A DNA stretch of 64,000 nucleotides from Phycisphaerae bacterium. GTDB lineage: Bacteria > Planctomycetota > Phycisphaerae > Phycisphaerales > UBA1924. Position numbers and translations under genes: made by a program. The DNA is taken from the NCBI GenBank assembly GCA_016873295.1, contig VGXM01000002.1, positions 142,156 to 206,155 on the forward strand. Direction: 5' to 3'. Each line of letters opens with the position of its first letter. The first letter of the stretch is position 1. Below the pieces are notes generated by a model. That model was given only the letters and a program-made list of their open reading frames with translations, was not told the DNA's origin and did not search any database. Below, in pieces: positions 25,816-34,114 of this stretch.

Positions 25816-26601
25816 TCACGCTCCGCCGGCGCGGGGGGCGCGTCCGGGGCCCTGGTGCAGGTGGGCCAGGGCCCGGTTGGCGATCGAACCGATCACGCCC
25901 AGGGCCACCACCGCCAGCACGATCCCCGCGACCAGCAGCCAGGTCGGGCGGTCCTGTTCCTTCCAGTCCTGGACCTGGGTGCCGACCCACACCGCGGCGA
26001 TGGTGCGCGGGGCCATGCCCACCGCCGTGCCGATGAGGAACTCCGGCTTGCGCACGCCGCAGGTCGACATCACCAGGTTCGTCAGGGCGAAGGGCGAGTT
26101 GGGGGGCAGTCGCAGGAGGGTCACGATGCCCAGGGTCTTGGCCCGCGAACCGCCGATGAGGGCCTCGGTGACGATCTTGGCCTTGGGATGGCGTGCGATC
26201 TCGCGCTCGACGCGGTCGCGGCCCACCGTCCGCGCGACCAGGTAGCCGACCATGGAGGCCCCCACGAACCCCGCCAGGGCCGCCGGGATCCCACCGACCA
26301 GCCCGAAGGCGTACCCCGCCAACAGCGATTGTGAGTACGTCGGCAGCAGCCCGAAGCCGGCGCTGAAGACGAAGACCGCGATGTAGAGCCAGTATCCCAC
26401 CTCGCGGTGCCCCAGGACCCACTCCGCCACCGTGGGCATGAACGCCAGCAGGAAGGTCCCCGCGACGGCCGGGAGGATCGACCAGGCCAGCCCCAGGAGC
26501 CCCGCGGGCCCCAGGCGGCGCAGCACCGCGCCCAGCCCGTCGCCCTCGGACGGATGGGGGCGGGGCGCGTCGCTGGTGGGTGCCGTGGGCTCCTGGCTCA
26601 T
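25816..26601 (-). CDS. TVP38/TMEM64-family membrane protein (DedA-like)
   Basis: 261 aa with five or six membrane segments. Central family motif region: VFSAGFGLLPTYSQSLLAGYAFG with GGIPAALAGFVGASMVGYLVAR, and RLPPNSPFALTNLVMS. The family includes lipid scramblases and VTT-domain proteins. ATG at 26601 (MSQEPTAP) is chosen because the sequence further upstream is the shadow of the divergent MBL gene. Divergent from 26707 with a 105-bp spacer. Confidence 0.87.
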   Translation of the reverse strand: MSQEPTAPTSDAPRPHPSEGDGLGAVLRRLGPAGLLGLAWSILPAVAGTFLLAFMPTVAEWVLGHREVGYWLYIAVFVFSAGFGLLPTYSQSLLAGYAFGLVGGIPAALAGFVGASMVGYLVARTVGRDRVEREIARHPKAKIVTEALIGGSRAKTLGIVTLLRLPPNSPFALTNLVMSTCGVRKPEFLIGTAVGMAPRTIAAVWVGTQVQDWKEQDRPTWLLVAGIVLAVVALGVIGSIANRALAHLHQGPGRAPRAGGA

Positions 26602-26611
26602 GGGAGCGGCA

Positions 26612-26617
26612 AGCCTA
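26612..26617 (-). promoter_or_regulatory. -10-like hexamer of the TVP38 gene
   Basis: TAGGCT, 10 nt before the ATG at 26601. Confidence 0.3.
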
Positions 26618-26650
26618 CACCGGGCCCGCGCGGGTCGGGGGCGATCCCGG

Positions 26651-26656
26651 TACACT
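26651..26656 (+). promoter_or_regulatory. -10-like hexamer, MBL gene
   Basis: TACACT, 50 nt before the GTG at 26707. Confidence 0.3.
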
Positions 26657-26706
26657 TGCCCCACGCACACCGGCCCGGGTGACAGCCCGGCCTCGGAGAT
26701 TCGCGC

Positions 26707-27657
26707 GTGCTCCCCAAACCACCGCCCCGCGAGCCCAGCCTCGGTTTCCTCTACATCCCGCCCTACCGCGTCCAGGGCACCTCCATCGCCGGCGAGGCCA
26801 CCGCCGTGCAGATCCCGGAGCTGGACGTCTGCTTTGACATGGGCGTCTGCCCGCGGGCCATGCTCAACAGCAAGTTCGTCGCGCTCACGCACGGGCACAT
26901 GGACCACGTCGGGGGCCTGGCGTATTACTGCTCCCAGCGCCGCTTCCAGGGAATGGGCTCGGGCACCATCCTCTGCGACGCCCGCATCGCCCGCGCCGTC
27001 CAGAGCATGCTCGCCGGCTACGTCGACCTCGAACGCCAGAAGACCCCCTACGAGCTCGTCCCCCTCCTGCCCGAGCAGCCCCACCAGCTCAAGCCCTCCG
27101 TCTACCTCCGCGGCTTCGAGACCGAGCACACCGCCCCCTCCTTCGGCTACGTCGTCTACGAGAAGCGCACCAAGCTCAAGCCCGAGTTCACCGACCTGCC
27201 GCAGGACAAGCTCCGCGAGCTCAAGGACCGGGGCGTGGAGATCACGCGCGCGCTCGAAGTCCCCCTCGTCGCCTTCCTGGGCGACACCGCCCCGGGGCCC
27301 CACCTGTTGCGCGACGACGTCCGCAAGAGCCAGATCGTCATCAGCGAGTGCACCTTCTTCGAGGCGGACCACCAGGACCGCGCCAAGATCGGCATGCACC
27401 TGCACATCGACAACATCGCCGAGTGGCTCAAGTTCCTGGAGTGCCAGAGCCTCGTGCTCATCCACGTCTCGCGGCGGACGGACATGGGCGAGGCGCGGCG
27501 GCAGCTCGCCCACGCCGCGGGCGAGGAAAGGGCCTCCAAGGTCCTCTTCCTCATGGACCACCGCGCCAACCGCATCCGCTACGACCGCCAACTCGCCGAC
27601 GCCCAGGAGAAGGAAGCCGCACGCGTCGCCGGCGCGGGCGAGGACGAGGCGGACTGA
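26707..27657 (+). CDS. Metallo-beta-lactamase-fold hydrolase, tRNase Z-like
   Basis: 316 aa cytoplasmic protein. The metal motif THGHMDHVGG gives His62, His64, Asp66 and His67. A later GDTAPGP supplies the bridging Asp, and HLHIDNIAEW and LIHVSRR match the C-terminal His region of the RNase Z/ElaC relatives. It is close to the plant-type short tRNase Z in layout. The function could be tRNA 3' processing, but a flexible-arm exosite is not obvious. The GTG start is supported by the fold and by a CTCGGAGA stretch about 8 nt upstream. Confidence 0.82.
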   Translation: MLPKPPPREPSLGFLYIPPYRVQGTSIAGEATAVQIPELDVCFDMGVCPRAMLNSKFVALTHGHMDHVGGLAYYCSQRRFQGMGSGTILCDARIARAVQSMLAGYVDLERQKTPYELVPLLPEQPHQLKPSVYLRGFETEHTAPSFGYVVYEKRTKLKPEFTDLPQDKLRELKDRGVEITRALEVPLVAFLGDTAPGPHLLRDDVRKSQIVISECTFFEADHQDRAKIGMHLHIDNIAEWLKFLECQSLVLIHVSRRTDMGEARRQLAHAAGEERASKVLFLMDHRANRIRYDRQLADAQEKEAARVAGAGEDEAD

Positions 27658-27727
27658 GCACGCCGGCACTTGGACGGGCACGCCCGCGACCCGCTGGCCC
27701 CGCGCCCGATCGCCGCGCGCCGCTTCG

Positions 27728-27733
27728 TACCCT
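27728..27733 (+). promoter_or_regulatory. Leaderless -10-like hexamer, PepSY gene
   Basis: TACCCT, 7 nt before the ATG at 27741. The intervening bases are only C, so no Shine-Dalgarno is possible. Confidence 0.45.
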
Positions 27734-27740
27734 CCCCCCC

Positions 27741-28469
27741 ATGAAGCCCCGCAAGTTCGCCTACCTCGCCCACCGCTGGCTCGCGCTCTTCATCGCCCTC
27801 CAGCTTCTGGCCTGGAGCGTGGGCGGGTTTACGTTCAGCGTCCTGGACATCCGCGACGTCCGCGGCGAGTCGGCCGCCGCCATGCGACCGCCGCGGCCTC
27901 TCGACCTCGACGCCCTCCCCGCCCCCGTCGCCGATGCGTGCCGCTCGCTCGACCTCCCGCCCGTCGCCCGGGCCGAGCTGATCGACCGGGGCCTGGGGCC
28001 CCGCTGGGAGCTCCGCGACGAGGGCAACCGTCTGGCGGCGCTCCTGCTCCCCGACGGCCGAACCGCGCCCCCGCTCACGCGCGACGACGCCGAGCGCATC
28101 GCCCTCGACGACCTCCTCGAACCCGCCGCCGTCCGCGCCGCCCGCCTGATCGACGCCGACCCGCCCACCGAGTACCGCGAGAAGCCCCTCCCCGCGTGGC
28201 AGGTCGTCTTCGAGCGCTCCGACGCCGTGCGCGTCTACGTCCACGCCGGCACGGGCGAGATTGCCGCCCGGCGCAATCGCGCCTGGCGCACGTTCGACTT
28301 CTTCTGGATGCTCCACACGATGGACTACCAGACCCGCGACGACTTCAACCACCCGCTCCTGACCATCGCCAGCCTCCTGGCCGTCGCCACCGCCGCGACG
28401 GGCCTCTCGCTCTGGGCCTGGCGCCTCCTCCCCTCCGCCCGTCGGCAGCGGACCGCGATGGCGGTCTAG
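27741..28469 (+). CDS. PepSY-domain membrane protein
   Basis: 242 aa. An N-terminal membrane helix (ALFIALQLLAWSVGGFTFSVLD, residues 14-35) is followed by a PepSY-like periplasmic domain in which KPLPAWQVVFE precedes VRVYVHAGTGEIAARRNRAWR. Then come FFWMLHTMDY and a second helix (LLTIASLLAVATAATGLSLWAW). The pattern matches PepSY-associated membrane proteins linked to iron or redox transport. The stop is followed after one base by an R1 repeat. Confidence 0.82.
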   Translation: MKPRKFAYLAHRWLALFIALQLLAWSVGGFTFSVLDIRDVRGESAAAMRPPRPLDLDALPAPVADACRSLDLPPVARAELIDRGLGPRWELRDEGNRLAALLLPDGRTAPPLTRDDAERIALDDLLEPAAVRAARLIDADPPTEYREKPLPAWQVVFERSDAVRVYVHAGTGEIAARRNRAWRTFDFFWMLHTMDYQTRDDFNHPLLTIASLLAVATAATGLSLWAWRLLPSARRQRTAMAV

Positions 28470-28470
28470 T

Positions 28471-28847
28471 GGCGCGAGTCGGAAGAATGCGCACCAAGCC
28501 GCCGGCGGGCGCCGCGGGTGCCACGGGCGAGCCGCCCGGCGGCTCGCCCGTGCCGGCGTCCGGACGGGCGTCGAACAGCCGCACGGGTCATCGGGCGAAG
28601 CGCCCGATGACCCGTGGCACCCGGAGCGCATCCGTCCACGGACTTCCGACTTGCGTCACTCGTGGTGCGAGTCGGAAGAACGTGTACCAGGGCGCCGGCG
28701 GGCGCTGCGGGTGCCACGGGCGATCCGCCCGGCGGCCGCCCGTGCCGGCGTTCGGACCGGCCTCGAACAGCCGCACGGGTCACGGGCGGAGCGCCCGATG
28801 ACCCGTGGCACCCGGAGCGCTCCGTCCACGTTCTTCCGACTCGCGCC
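28471..28847 (-). repeat. R1 repeat element, 377 bp, copy B (inverted)
   Basis: The same 15-bp inverted ends as copy A (28471-28485 and 28833-28847) and exactly the same total length. The internal order is reverse-complemented relative to 9094-9470. Two units meet at about 28650-28675 (CTTCCGACTTGCG...TGCGAGTCGGAAG). Again it sits directly after a plus-strand stop codon. Confidence 0.9.
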
Positions 28848-28899
28848 ACGAGCGCCATCCCGCCCGCACGCGCGTGCGCCCGGCGCACACCCGCGCCCC

Positions 28900-28905
28900 T
28901 ACGCT
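28900..28905 (+). promoter_or_regulatory. Leaderless -10-like hexamer of the ferredoxin gene
   Basis: TACGCT, 9 nt before the ATG at 28915. Confidence 0.4.
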
Positions 28906-28914
28906 TCCCGCCCC

Positions 28915-29181
28915 ATGACGCACATCATCGCCGAACCCTGCATCGGGACCAAGGACACCTCGTGCGTCGAGGTGTGCCCGGTCGACTGCATCCACCCCAC
29001 CAAGGCCTCCCCCGACTTCGGGAAGACCGAGCAGCTCTACATCGACCCCGACACCTGCATCGACTGCGGGCTGTGCGTCGACGAGTGCCCCGTCAAGGCC
29101 ATCTACCCCCAGGAAGACCTCCCCCCCGAGTGGGCCAGGTACATCCAGATCAACCTCGAGTACTACCAGAAGAAGGCCTGA
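28915..29181 (+). CDS. 7Fe ferredoxin ([3Fe-4S][4Fe-4S], FdxA-like)
   Basis: 88 aa. The first motif CIGTKDTSCVEVCPVDC lacks the second Cys of a regular [4Fe-4S] motif: position 12 is Thr. The second motif is CIDCGLCVDECPVKAI. By analogy with Azotobacter FdI, Cys9, Cys17 and Cys58 hold the 3Fe cluster, and Cys21, Cys48, Cys51 and Cys54 hold the 4Fe cluster. It carries low-potential electrons in the cytoplasm; the partner is unknown. The EDLPPEWARYIQINLEYY tail is typical of the subfamily. Confidence 0.93.
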   Translation: MTHIIAEPCIGTKDTSCVEVCPVDCIHPTKASPDFGKTEQLYIDPDTCIDCGLCVDECPVKAIYPQEDLPPEWARYIQINLEYYQKKA

Positions 29182-29327
29182 TCGCCCCCCGCGGGTTCAC
29201 CTCCGGCACCTTCGGCAACCTCAACGACTTCAATGCTCTCAACAACTGCGCCGACCTGAACGGCGACGGCGCCGTCGACTTCAACGACTTCCTCGAGTTC
29301 CTCAACATCTACAACGTCGGCTGCTGA
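29181..29327 (+). pseudogene. Orphan dockerin-repeat fragment
   Basis: The open frame from the last base of the ferredoxin stop to TGA at 29325-29327 encodes about 48 residues ending ADLNGDGAVDFNDFLEFLN plus IYNVGC. This matches the last dockerin repeat of the secreted protein at 23870. There is no start codon, signal sequence or upstream domain. It appears to be the 3' remnant of a secreted dockerin protein whose body was lost, with its terminator retained and now serving the ferredoxin gene. Confidence 0.75.
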
Positions 29328-29339
29328 AGGCGCGACCTC

Positions 29340-29364
29340 CCCCGCGCCCCCGGCGGGGCTTTTT
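29340..29364 (+). terminator. Rho-independent terminator
   Basis: CCCCGC (29340-29345), 7-nt loop, GCGGGG (29353-29358), then C and five T. It is the clearest intrinsic terminator in the window, downstream of the ferredoxin and dockerin remnant. Confidence 0.75.
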
Positions 29365-29384
29365 CGCGCGCCCGCCGCCCCCGA

Positions 29385-29390
29385 TAGCAT
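29385..29390 (+). promoter_or_regulatory. -10-like hexamer, methyltransferase-like gene
   Basis: TAGCAT, 25 nt before the ATG at 29416. Confidence 0.3.
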
Positions 29391-29415
29391 CGGGCCACAC
29401 CTCCCGGGCCCGCGC

Positions 29416-30153
29416 ATGACCGACCCCACCGCCCCGCTCCTCCGCGTCCCCGCCGTCGACGACTGGTGGCGGCTCACGCGCCGCTTCCCCGACTACCGCA
29501 AGGCCTCGCACTCGGTGCTGAAGGACTACGGCTACATGGAGCTCATGGCCCTGGTGGGGGACCGCGGGCTCGCCGACCGCCGCGCCGCCATCCTCGAATA
29601 CGGGCACGGCTTCAACCCCGCCCTCTTCGCCGCCTTCCACGCCCGCTGCCACATGACCGGCGTCGATGACGACATGGGGCTGGCCTACTTCCCCTCGGGC
29701 GAGTCGTGGGACGCGAAGCGCAAGGAGCGCCTGCTCGACCCCTTCCCCGACGTGCGCTTCGTCCGCGGGCTGCTCGGGGGCCCGCTGGACGTGCGCGAGG
29801 GCTCGCAGGACCTGGTCTGCTCCGTCAGCGTCATGGAAGAACTCGACCCCGCCACCACCGCCCGCGTCGTCGAGCACGCCCACCGACTGCTCGTGCCCGG
29901 CGGCCTCTTCGCCGGCACCATCGACTTCTGCGTCACCGGCGCCGACCGCTACTTCAACCTCATGCAACTCCTGGTCTCCTCCGGCTTCGACTTCCGCTTC
30001 GACCCGGCCCGCCCGCCCAACGCCAATCCCTACACCATCCTCGTCGAGAACCCCACCGCGGTGATGACCATGTACATGCAGGCCGCGGGCGAGGACCGGA
30101 GATACCAGGGGCACTGGACCACGGCCTTCTTCGTGGCCCGCAAGCCCGCCTGA
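29416..30153 (+). CDS. Class I SAM-dependent methyltransferase-like protein
   Basis: 245 aa. The Rossmann order is visible: ILEYGHGFNPALF takes the place of motif I, acidic GVDDDMG ends strand 2, DLVCSVSVMEEL forms motif IV, and HRLLVPGGLFAGT is the post-motif strand. Motif I is atypical (E-Y-G-H-G instead of E-x-G-x-G-x-G). The substrate is not predictable. It stands alone between two units on the same strand. Confidence 0.65.
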   Translation: MTDPTAPLLRVPAVDDWWRLTRRFPDYRKASHSVLKDYGYMELMALVGDRGLADRRAAILEYGHGFNPALFAAFHARCHMTGVDDDMGLAYFPSGESWDAKRKERLLDPFPDVRFVRGLLGGPLDVREGSQDLVCSVSVMEELDPATTARVVEHAHRLLVPGGLFAGTIDFCVTGADRYFNLMQLLVSSGFDFRFDPARPPNANPYTILVENPTAVMTMYMQAAGEDRRYQGHWTTAFFVARKPA

Positions 30154-30213
30154 CGCGGCCCGGGTGGCGCCGCCCTCCGGGCGGTGTCCGCGCTTGGAGG
30201 CCGGCGCCCCCAC

Positions 30214-30219
30214 TACCGT
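30214..30219 (+). promoter_or_regulatory. Leaderless -10-like hexamer, S1/P1 nuclease gene
   Basis: TACCGT, 6 nt before the ATG at 30226. Confidence 0.45.
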
Positions 30220-30225
30220 GCGCCC

Positions 30226-31227
30226 ATGCGCACGCTCGCCCTCAGCCTGCTCCTCGCCGCCGCCCCCGCCTCCGCCTGGGACGCCGACGGGCACCGGACC
30301 ATCACGCTCCTGGCCCTGGACGCCGCCGGCGACGGGCTCCCCGCGTTCCTGCGCGACGAGGACGCCCGCCAGCGGGCCGCGTGGCAGTCGGGCGAGCCCG
30401 ACCGGTGGCGCGGCACGCGCGCCCCCGCCCTCACCCACCTCAACAATCCCGACCACTACATCGACGTCGAGGACCTCGAGCCCTTCGGGCTCACGCTCGA
30501 GACCGTCCCGCCGCTGCGCTACGAGTACATGCGCGTGCTCGCCGTCGCCAGGCACGTCCATCCCGAGAACTGGGAGAGGCCCGACGTCCCGCCCTACGAC
30601 CCGCGGCAGGACCCCGCCAAGGTCAACGAGTGGCCCGGGTTCGTCCTCCACTCCATCGCCGAGAGCGCCGACAAGCTCCGCTCCGCCTTCAACACGCTGC
30701 GCATCCTCGAGGGCCTCGCCGACGCCTCCACGCCCCGCCGACAGGGCCAGGTGCGGCAGGCGCGCGAGAACGCGGTCTATTCCCTCGGCGTCCTCAGCCA
30801 CTTCGTGGGCGACACCGCCCAGCCCCTGCACACCACCCGCCACCACCACGGGTGGGTCGGCGACAACCCCCACGCCTACACCACCGACCGGGGCATCCAC
30901 GCCCACATCGACGGCACCGTACTCACGCTGCACGCCCTCTCCTACGACACGCTCCGCGGCACCCCCGTCGCGCCCGCCGACGTGTCCCCGCGCACGCAGT
31001 GGGGCGCCGCCGTCGCCTACACGCGCCGGTCGTTCGACCGCGTCGTGCCGCTGTACGAACTGCGCAAGTCCGGCGACCTCGAGCGCGAGCCCGGCAAGTC
31101 GTTCATCGCCGAGCGCCTCGCCGACGCCTCCTCGATGCTCGCGGGGCTCGTCCTCGCCGCCTGGCGGGCCGCCGAGCCCTCGCCGCGGGAGATCGAGGAC
31201 TACCTGCGCTACGAGGCCAAGCACTGA
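30226..31227 (+). CDS. Secreted S1/P1-type nuclease (zinc phospholipase C fold)
   Basis: 333 aa. The signal peptide MRTLALSLLLAAAPASA is cleaved before Trp18, giving the mature N-terminal Trp that ligates zinc in this family. Further zinc ligands are in DADGHRTI, LNNPDHYID, LGVLSHFVGDTAQPLH and HTTRHHHGW. It acts outside the cytoplasm on single-stranded nucleic acid or phosphoesters. Together with the EEP protein at 23870, the region encodes two exported phosphoester-cleaving enzymes. Confidence 0.85.
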   Translation: MRTLALSLLLAAAPASAWDADGHRTITLLALDAAGDGLPAFLRDEDARQRAAWQSGEPDRWRGTRAPALTHLNNPDHYIDVEDLEPFGLTLETVPPLRYEYMRVLAVARHVHPENWERPDVPPYDPRQDPAKVNEWPGFVLHSIAESADKLRSAFNTLRILEGLADASTPRRQGQVRQARENAVYSLGVLSHFVGDTAQPLHTTRHHHGWVGDNPHAYTTDRGIHAHIDGTVLTLHALSYDTLRGTPVAPADVSPRTQWGAAVAYTRRSFDRVVPLYELRKSGDLEREPGKSFIAERLADASSMLAGLVLAAWRAAEPSPREIEDYLRYEAKH

Positions 31228-31297
31228 TCGGCCGGGGAGGGTGGGCCCGCGCCCCGACGGCGTGCGCCGTCGGCTCGGCAAGAGGCGCCGTCCATCG

Positions 31298-32683
31298 CTA
31301 CAGCAGCGTTCCCCGCAGCACGAGCACCGCGATGGCCAGGTAGATCAGGGTCCCGGAGGCGTCCATGAGCGTCGCGACCAGGGGCGTGCTCGCCGTCGCC
31401 GGGTCCAGCCCGCACCGTTCCAGGATCAGCGGCAGCGTGGCCCCCAGCGTGACCGCCCACACCACGATGAGCAGCACGGCCCCCGCGACCGTGAACGAGA
31501 CCATCATCGGCGAGGGCGTCCTGGTGTAGCCCACGCCCGTGAAGAACAGCACCGCCGCCAGGCCCAGCAGCGACAGCGTCGCCCCCAGCAGCAGCCCGGA
31601 GACCAGTTCCTTGCGTACGACGCGCCACCAGTCCGCCGGCGCGATCTCGTCCAGGGCCAGGGCCCGCGTGATCAGCGTCGCCGCCTGCGAGCCCGAGTTC
31701 CCCCCGCACGAGATCACCAGCGGCAGGAAGAGCGTCAGCACCGCCGCCCTCTCCAACTGGTCCTGGAACGATCCCAGCACCAGGATCGTGATGCTCTGCC
31801 CCACGAGCAGGAGCGAGAGCCAGGGCCCGCGCTTCCGGAACAGCGCCACGTGCCCCGACTCGATGTACGGCTCGTCCAGGGCCTGCACCGCGCCCAGCCG
31901 CTGCACCTGCTCCGTCGCCAACTGCTCCGCCACGTCCGCCACGTCGTCGTGCGTCACGATCCCCAGCAGCATCCCCCGGCTGTCCACCACGGGCAGGGCG
32001 CTGCGGTCGTAGCGCTTGAGCATGGTCACCGCGTCTTCCTGGGGCTGGTCGGCCTGGAGGGCGACGAAGGAGCGGTTCATCAGGCTCTCGATGGGCGCCG
32101 AGGGGTCCGCCAGGAACACCTGCCGCAGCCGCAGGTCGTCCACCAGCTTCCCCTGCTCGTCCACGACGTACACCACGTTGATGGTCTCGGCGTCACGCCC
32201 GTAGCGCCGGATGTGGTCCAGCGCGTACGCCACCGTCCAGTCGGCCCGCACGCGCACGTAGTCGGGCGTCATCAGGCGCCCGACGCTGCGCTCGGGGTAC
32301 CCGAGGATCGCCTGCGTGACGCGCCGCTCCTCGGGGGGAAGCTCCGCGACGATGCGCGTGGCGACCTCCGTGGGCAGCTCGTCGACGACGCGGGCCCGGT
32401 CGTCCGGGCTCATGGCCTCCAGCAGCCGCGCCGACTCGACCGTGCCCAGGGCCCTGATCAGGTCGTTCTGGTGCTCCGCCGGGAAGTACGCGAAGACCTC
32501 GCCCGCGAAGTCGCGGGCCAGGAACCGGAACGCCACCGCCGACTTGCCCGGCTCCAGCTCCCGCAGGATCTCCGCGACGTCGACGGCGTCGATCCCCAGC
32601 AGCGCCTCGCGCAGCTCGGCGTAGCGCCCGCCCTCGATCAGTTCGCGCACCTCGGGCTCGAGCAACTGGGCCGTCGGGTTCAT
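31298..32683 (-). CDS. mgtE: Magnesium transporter MgtE
   Basis: 461 aa. Layout: N-terminal superhelical domain (1-125, with PAEHQNDLIRAL), two CBS domains (about 130-255, LMTPDYVRVRADWTV and YDRSALPVVDSRGMLLGIVTH), plug helix and five membrane helices. The signature stretches LVISCGGNSGSQAATLITRA and LDPATASTPLVATLMDASG are intact. It imports Mg2+ and is gated by cytoplasmic Mg2+ through the CBS region. Confidence 0.96.
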   Translation of the reverse strand: MNPTAQLLEPEVRELIEGGRYAELREALLGIDAVDVAEILRELEPGKSAVAFRFLARDFAGEVFAYFPAEHQNDLIRALGTVESARLLEAMSPDDRARVVDELPTEVATRIVAELPPEERRVTQAILGYPERSVGRLMTPDYVRVRADWTVAYALDHIRRYGRDAETINVVYVVDEQGKLVDDLRLRQVFLADPSAPIESLMNRSFVALQADQPQEDAVTMLKRYDRSALPVVDSRGMLLGIVTHDDVADVAEQLATEQVQRLGAVQALDEPYIESGHVALFRKRGPWLSLLLVGQSITILVLGSFQDQLERAAVLTLFLPLVISCGGNSGSQAATLITRALALDEIAPADWWRVVRKELVSGLLLGATLSLLGLAAVLFFTGVGYTRTPSPMMVSFTVAGAVLLIVVWAVTLGATLPLILERCGLDPATASTPLVATLMDASGTLIYLAIAVLVLRGTLL

Positions 32684-32692
32684 GGCGCCCCG

Positions 32693-32698
32693 ATGGTA
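32693..32698 (-). promoter_or_regulatory. Leaderless -10-like hexamer of mgtE
   Basis: TACCAT, 9 nt before the ATG at 32683. Confidence 0.4.
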
Positions 32699-32870
32699 CC
32701 GGGGCGGGGCCTTTCAGGCCCCTCCTTCGCGGGTCGTCCCCCTCTCCTCCGCGCCACAATCATCCCGTCCCGCCTGGGGCGCTTTCAGCGAATGCGATGC
32801 GCGCGAACGCGACCCCGCCAAGCGACGCCGCGGAAGGCCCTCTGGTCGGACCCGCCGCGCCCCGACCGCC

Positions 32871-33443
32871 TCACGCCGTCGACGCCGCCGGGTGCTGCCC
32901 GATCGGCCCCGCCTCCAGGGTCACGCCCAGCCCCAGCACGATGCGGTTGACGTAGTTGAAGTACCCGATGACCTGGGCGGCGTCCAGGACCTCGCGGTCG
33001 GAGAGCCCCGCCGCGTGCAGCGCGGCGATGTCGTGGGCCGTCACCGACGCCGGCTCGCTCGTCAGCTTCGTCGCGTATCCCGCCAACCCCGCCTCGCGGG
33101 GCGTCAACCCCGCCACGTTCCCTTCCTTCAGACACACCGCCAGCCCGCGGCGATCCTCCGTCAGCTCGCGGGCCAGCCCCGTCGCGTGGTGCTCGAGGCA
33201 GTAGCGGCACCCGTTCACCCGGCTGACCACCACGCCCAGCACCTCGCGCTCCACCCGGCTCAGCGACGACGGGCCGTGCATCGCCTGGGCGTACAGCGCC
33301 ATATGCGCCTCCAGCGTCGCCGGGTGCAGGCTGTGCACCACCAGGACGTGGTCGACGTGCCCGTTCCTGTTGGCGTAGCGGCGATACAGGTCGGCCAGGT
33401 GGCCCTCCGCATCCGCCCTGGGAATGACGCGGATGAACGCCAT
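32871..33443 (-). CDS. AhpD-like peroxidase-related protein
   Basis: 190 aa. The redox motif CRYCLEHH gives Cys79, Cys82 and His86, preceded by SRVEREVLGVVVSRVNG, as in carboxymuconolactone decarboxylase/AhpD-fold peroxidase-related proteins. It is predicted to be a cytoplasmic disulfide reductase or peroxidase partner. A strong leaderless TATGAT precedes the ATG. Confidence 0.88.
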   Translation of the reverse strand: MAFIRVIPRADAEGHLADLYRRYANRNGHVDHVLVVHSLHPATLEAHMALYAQAMHGPSSLSRVEREVLGVVVSRVNGCRYCLEHHATGLARELTEDRRGLAVCLKEGNVAGLTPREAGLAGYATKLTSEPASVTAHDIAALHAAGLSDREVLDAAQVIGYFNYVNRIVLGLGVTLEAGPIGQHPAASTA

Positions 33444-33449
33444 GGGGCG

Positions 33450-33455
33450 ATCATA
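33450..33455 (-). promoter_or_regulatory. Leaderless -10 (TATGAT) of the AhpD-like gene
   Basis: Near-consensus TATGAT ending 6 nt before the ATG at 33443. It is the best -10 match among the leaderless set. Confidence 0.55.
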
Positions 33456-33470
33456 GAGCCGCCCGCCCCC

Positions 33471-33659
33471 TCAGGCCCGTTCGCGAGGCATCAGGATCCA
33501 CAGGATCACATACACCAGGATCCCGGGGAACGCCGCCGACAGGATCGACACCAGCACGTACGCCACGCGCACCAGCGTCGAGCTCCACCCCAGCCACTTG
33601 GCGATCCCCCCGCACACGCCCGCCAGCATCCGATCGTCGTTGGAGAGCAGGAGTCCCAT
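33471..33659 (-). CDS. PspC-domain small membrane protein
   Basis: 62 aa. The PspC signature DRMLAGVCGGIAKWLGWSST is followed by one long hydrophobic segment ending ILWILMPRERA. Family members sit in the inner membrane and sense or respond to envelope stress. An in-frame ATG at 33677 would add six residues. No other psp genes are present. Confidence 0.85.
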   Translation of the reverse strand: MGLLLSNDDRMLAGVCGGIAKWLGWSSTLVRVAYVLVSILSAAFPGILVYVILWILMPRERA

Positions 33660-33748
33660 GCCCACATTCTTGGGCATCGGGCCCGGCGGATGCCGCCGGG
33701 GACGGCCTCCAGGCTCCGCACGCCCGACCACAACGCCCGCGCCCCCGC

Positions 33749-34084
33749 TCACGCCCTGAAGGCGTTGTACGCCCCGTAGGCGCACGGGATCGAGTACGCC
33801 AGCCCCGCGATCGTCACGCCCACGAGCCAGGCCCGCGATCGGCCCGCCAGCCACCCCGCCGAGGCCAGCGCCGCCCCCGAGAGAACGCCCGCGAGCGTGA
33901 ACAGCACCCACTCCGGGGCCGCGTGCCCCACGATGAGCCGCGACGGCAGCAGGCCCGGGAGCACGGGCAGCATCTTGACCCACAGCCAGCGGTAGTCGGT
34001 CCAGGGGTAGTCGATCCAGAGGACCCATGTGAACGGCAGGTACAGCGCCGCCGCCGTCGCCGAACACGCCCACCGCCGTTGCAT
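33749..34084 (-). CDS. Small integral membrane protein, unknown
   Basis: 111 aa with three or four hydrophobic helices (AALYLPFTWVLWID; WVLFTLAGVLSGAALASAGW; AWLVGVTIAGLAYSIP). Trp- and Tyr-rich WIDYPWTDYRWLWVK lies between helices 1 and 2. I recognise no family. It lies 30 bp downstream of a lipoprotein gene on the same strand, so the two may be co-transcribed. GTG at 34099 is an alternative start. Confidence 0.6.
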   Translation of the reverse strand: MQRRWACSATAAALYLPFTWVLWIDYPWTDYRWLWVKMLPVLPGLLPSRLIVGHAAPEWVLFTLAGVLSGAALASAGWLAGRSRAWLVGVTIAGLAYSIPCAYGAYNAFRA

Positions 34085-34114
34085 GCGCCCGCGTCCCACG
34101 GGCGCACGGTATGG

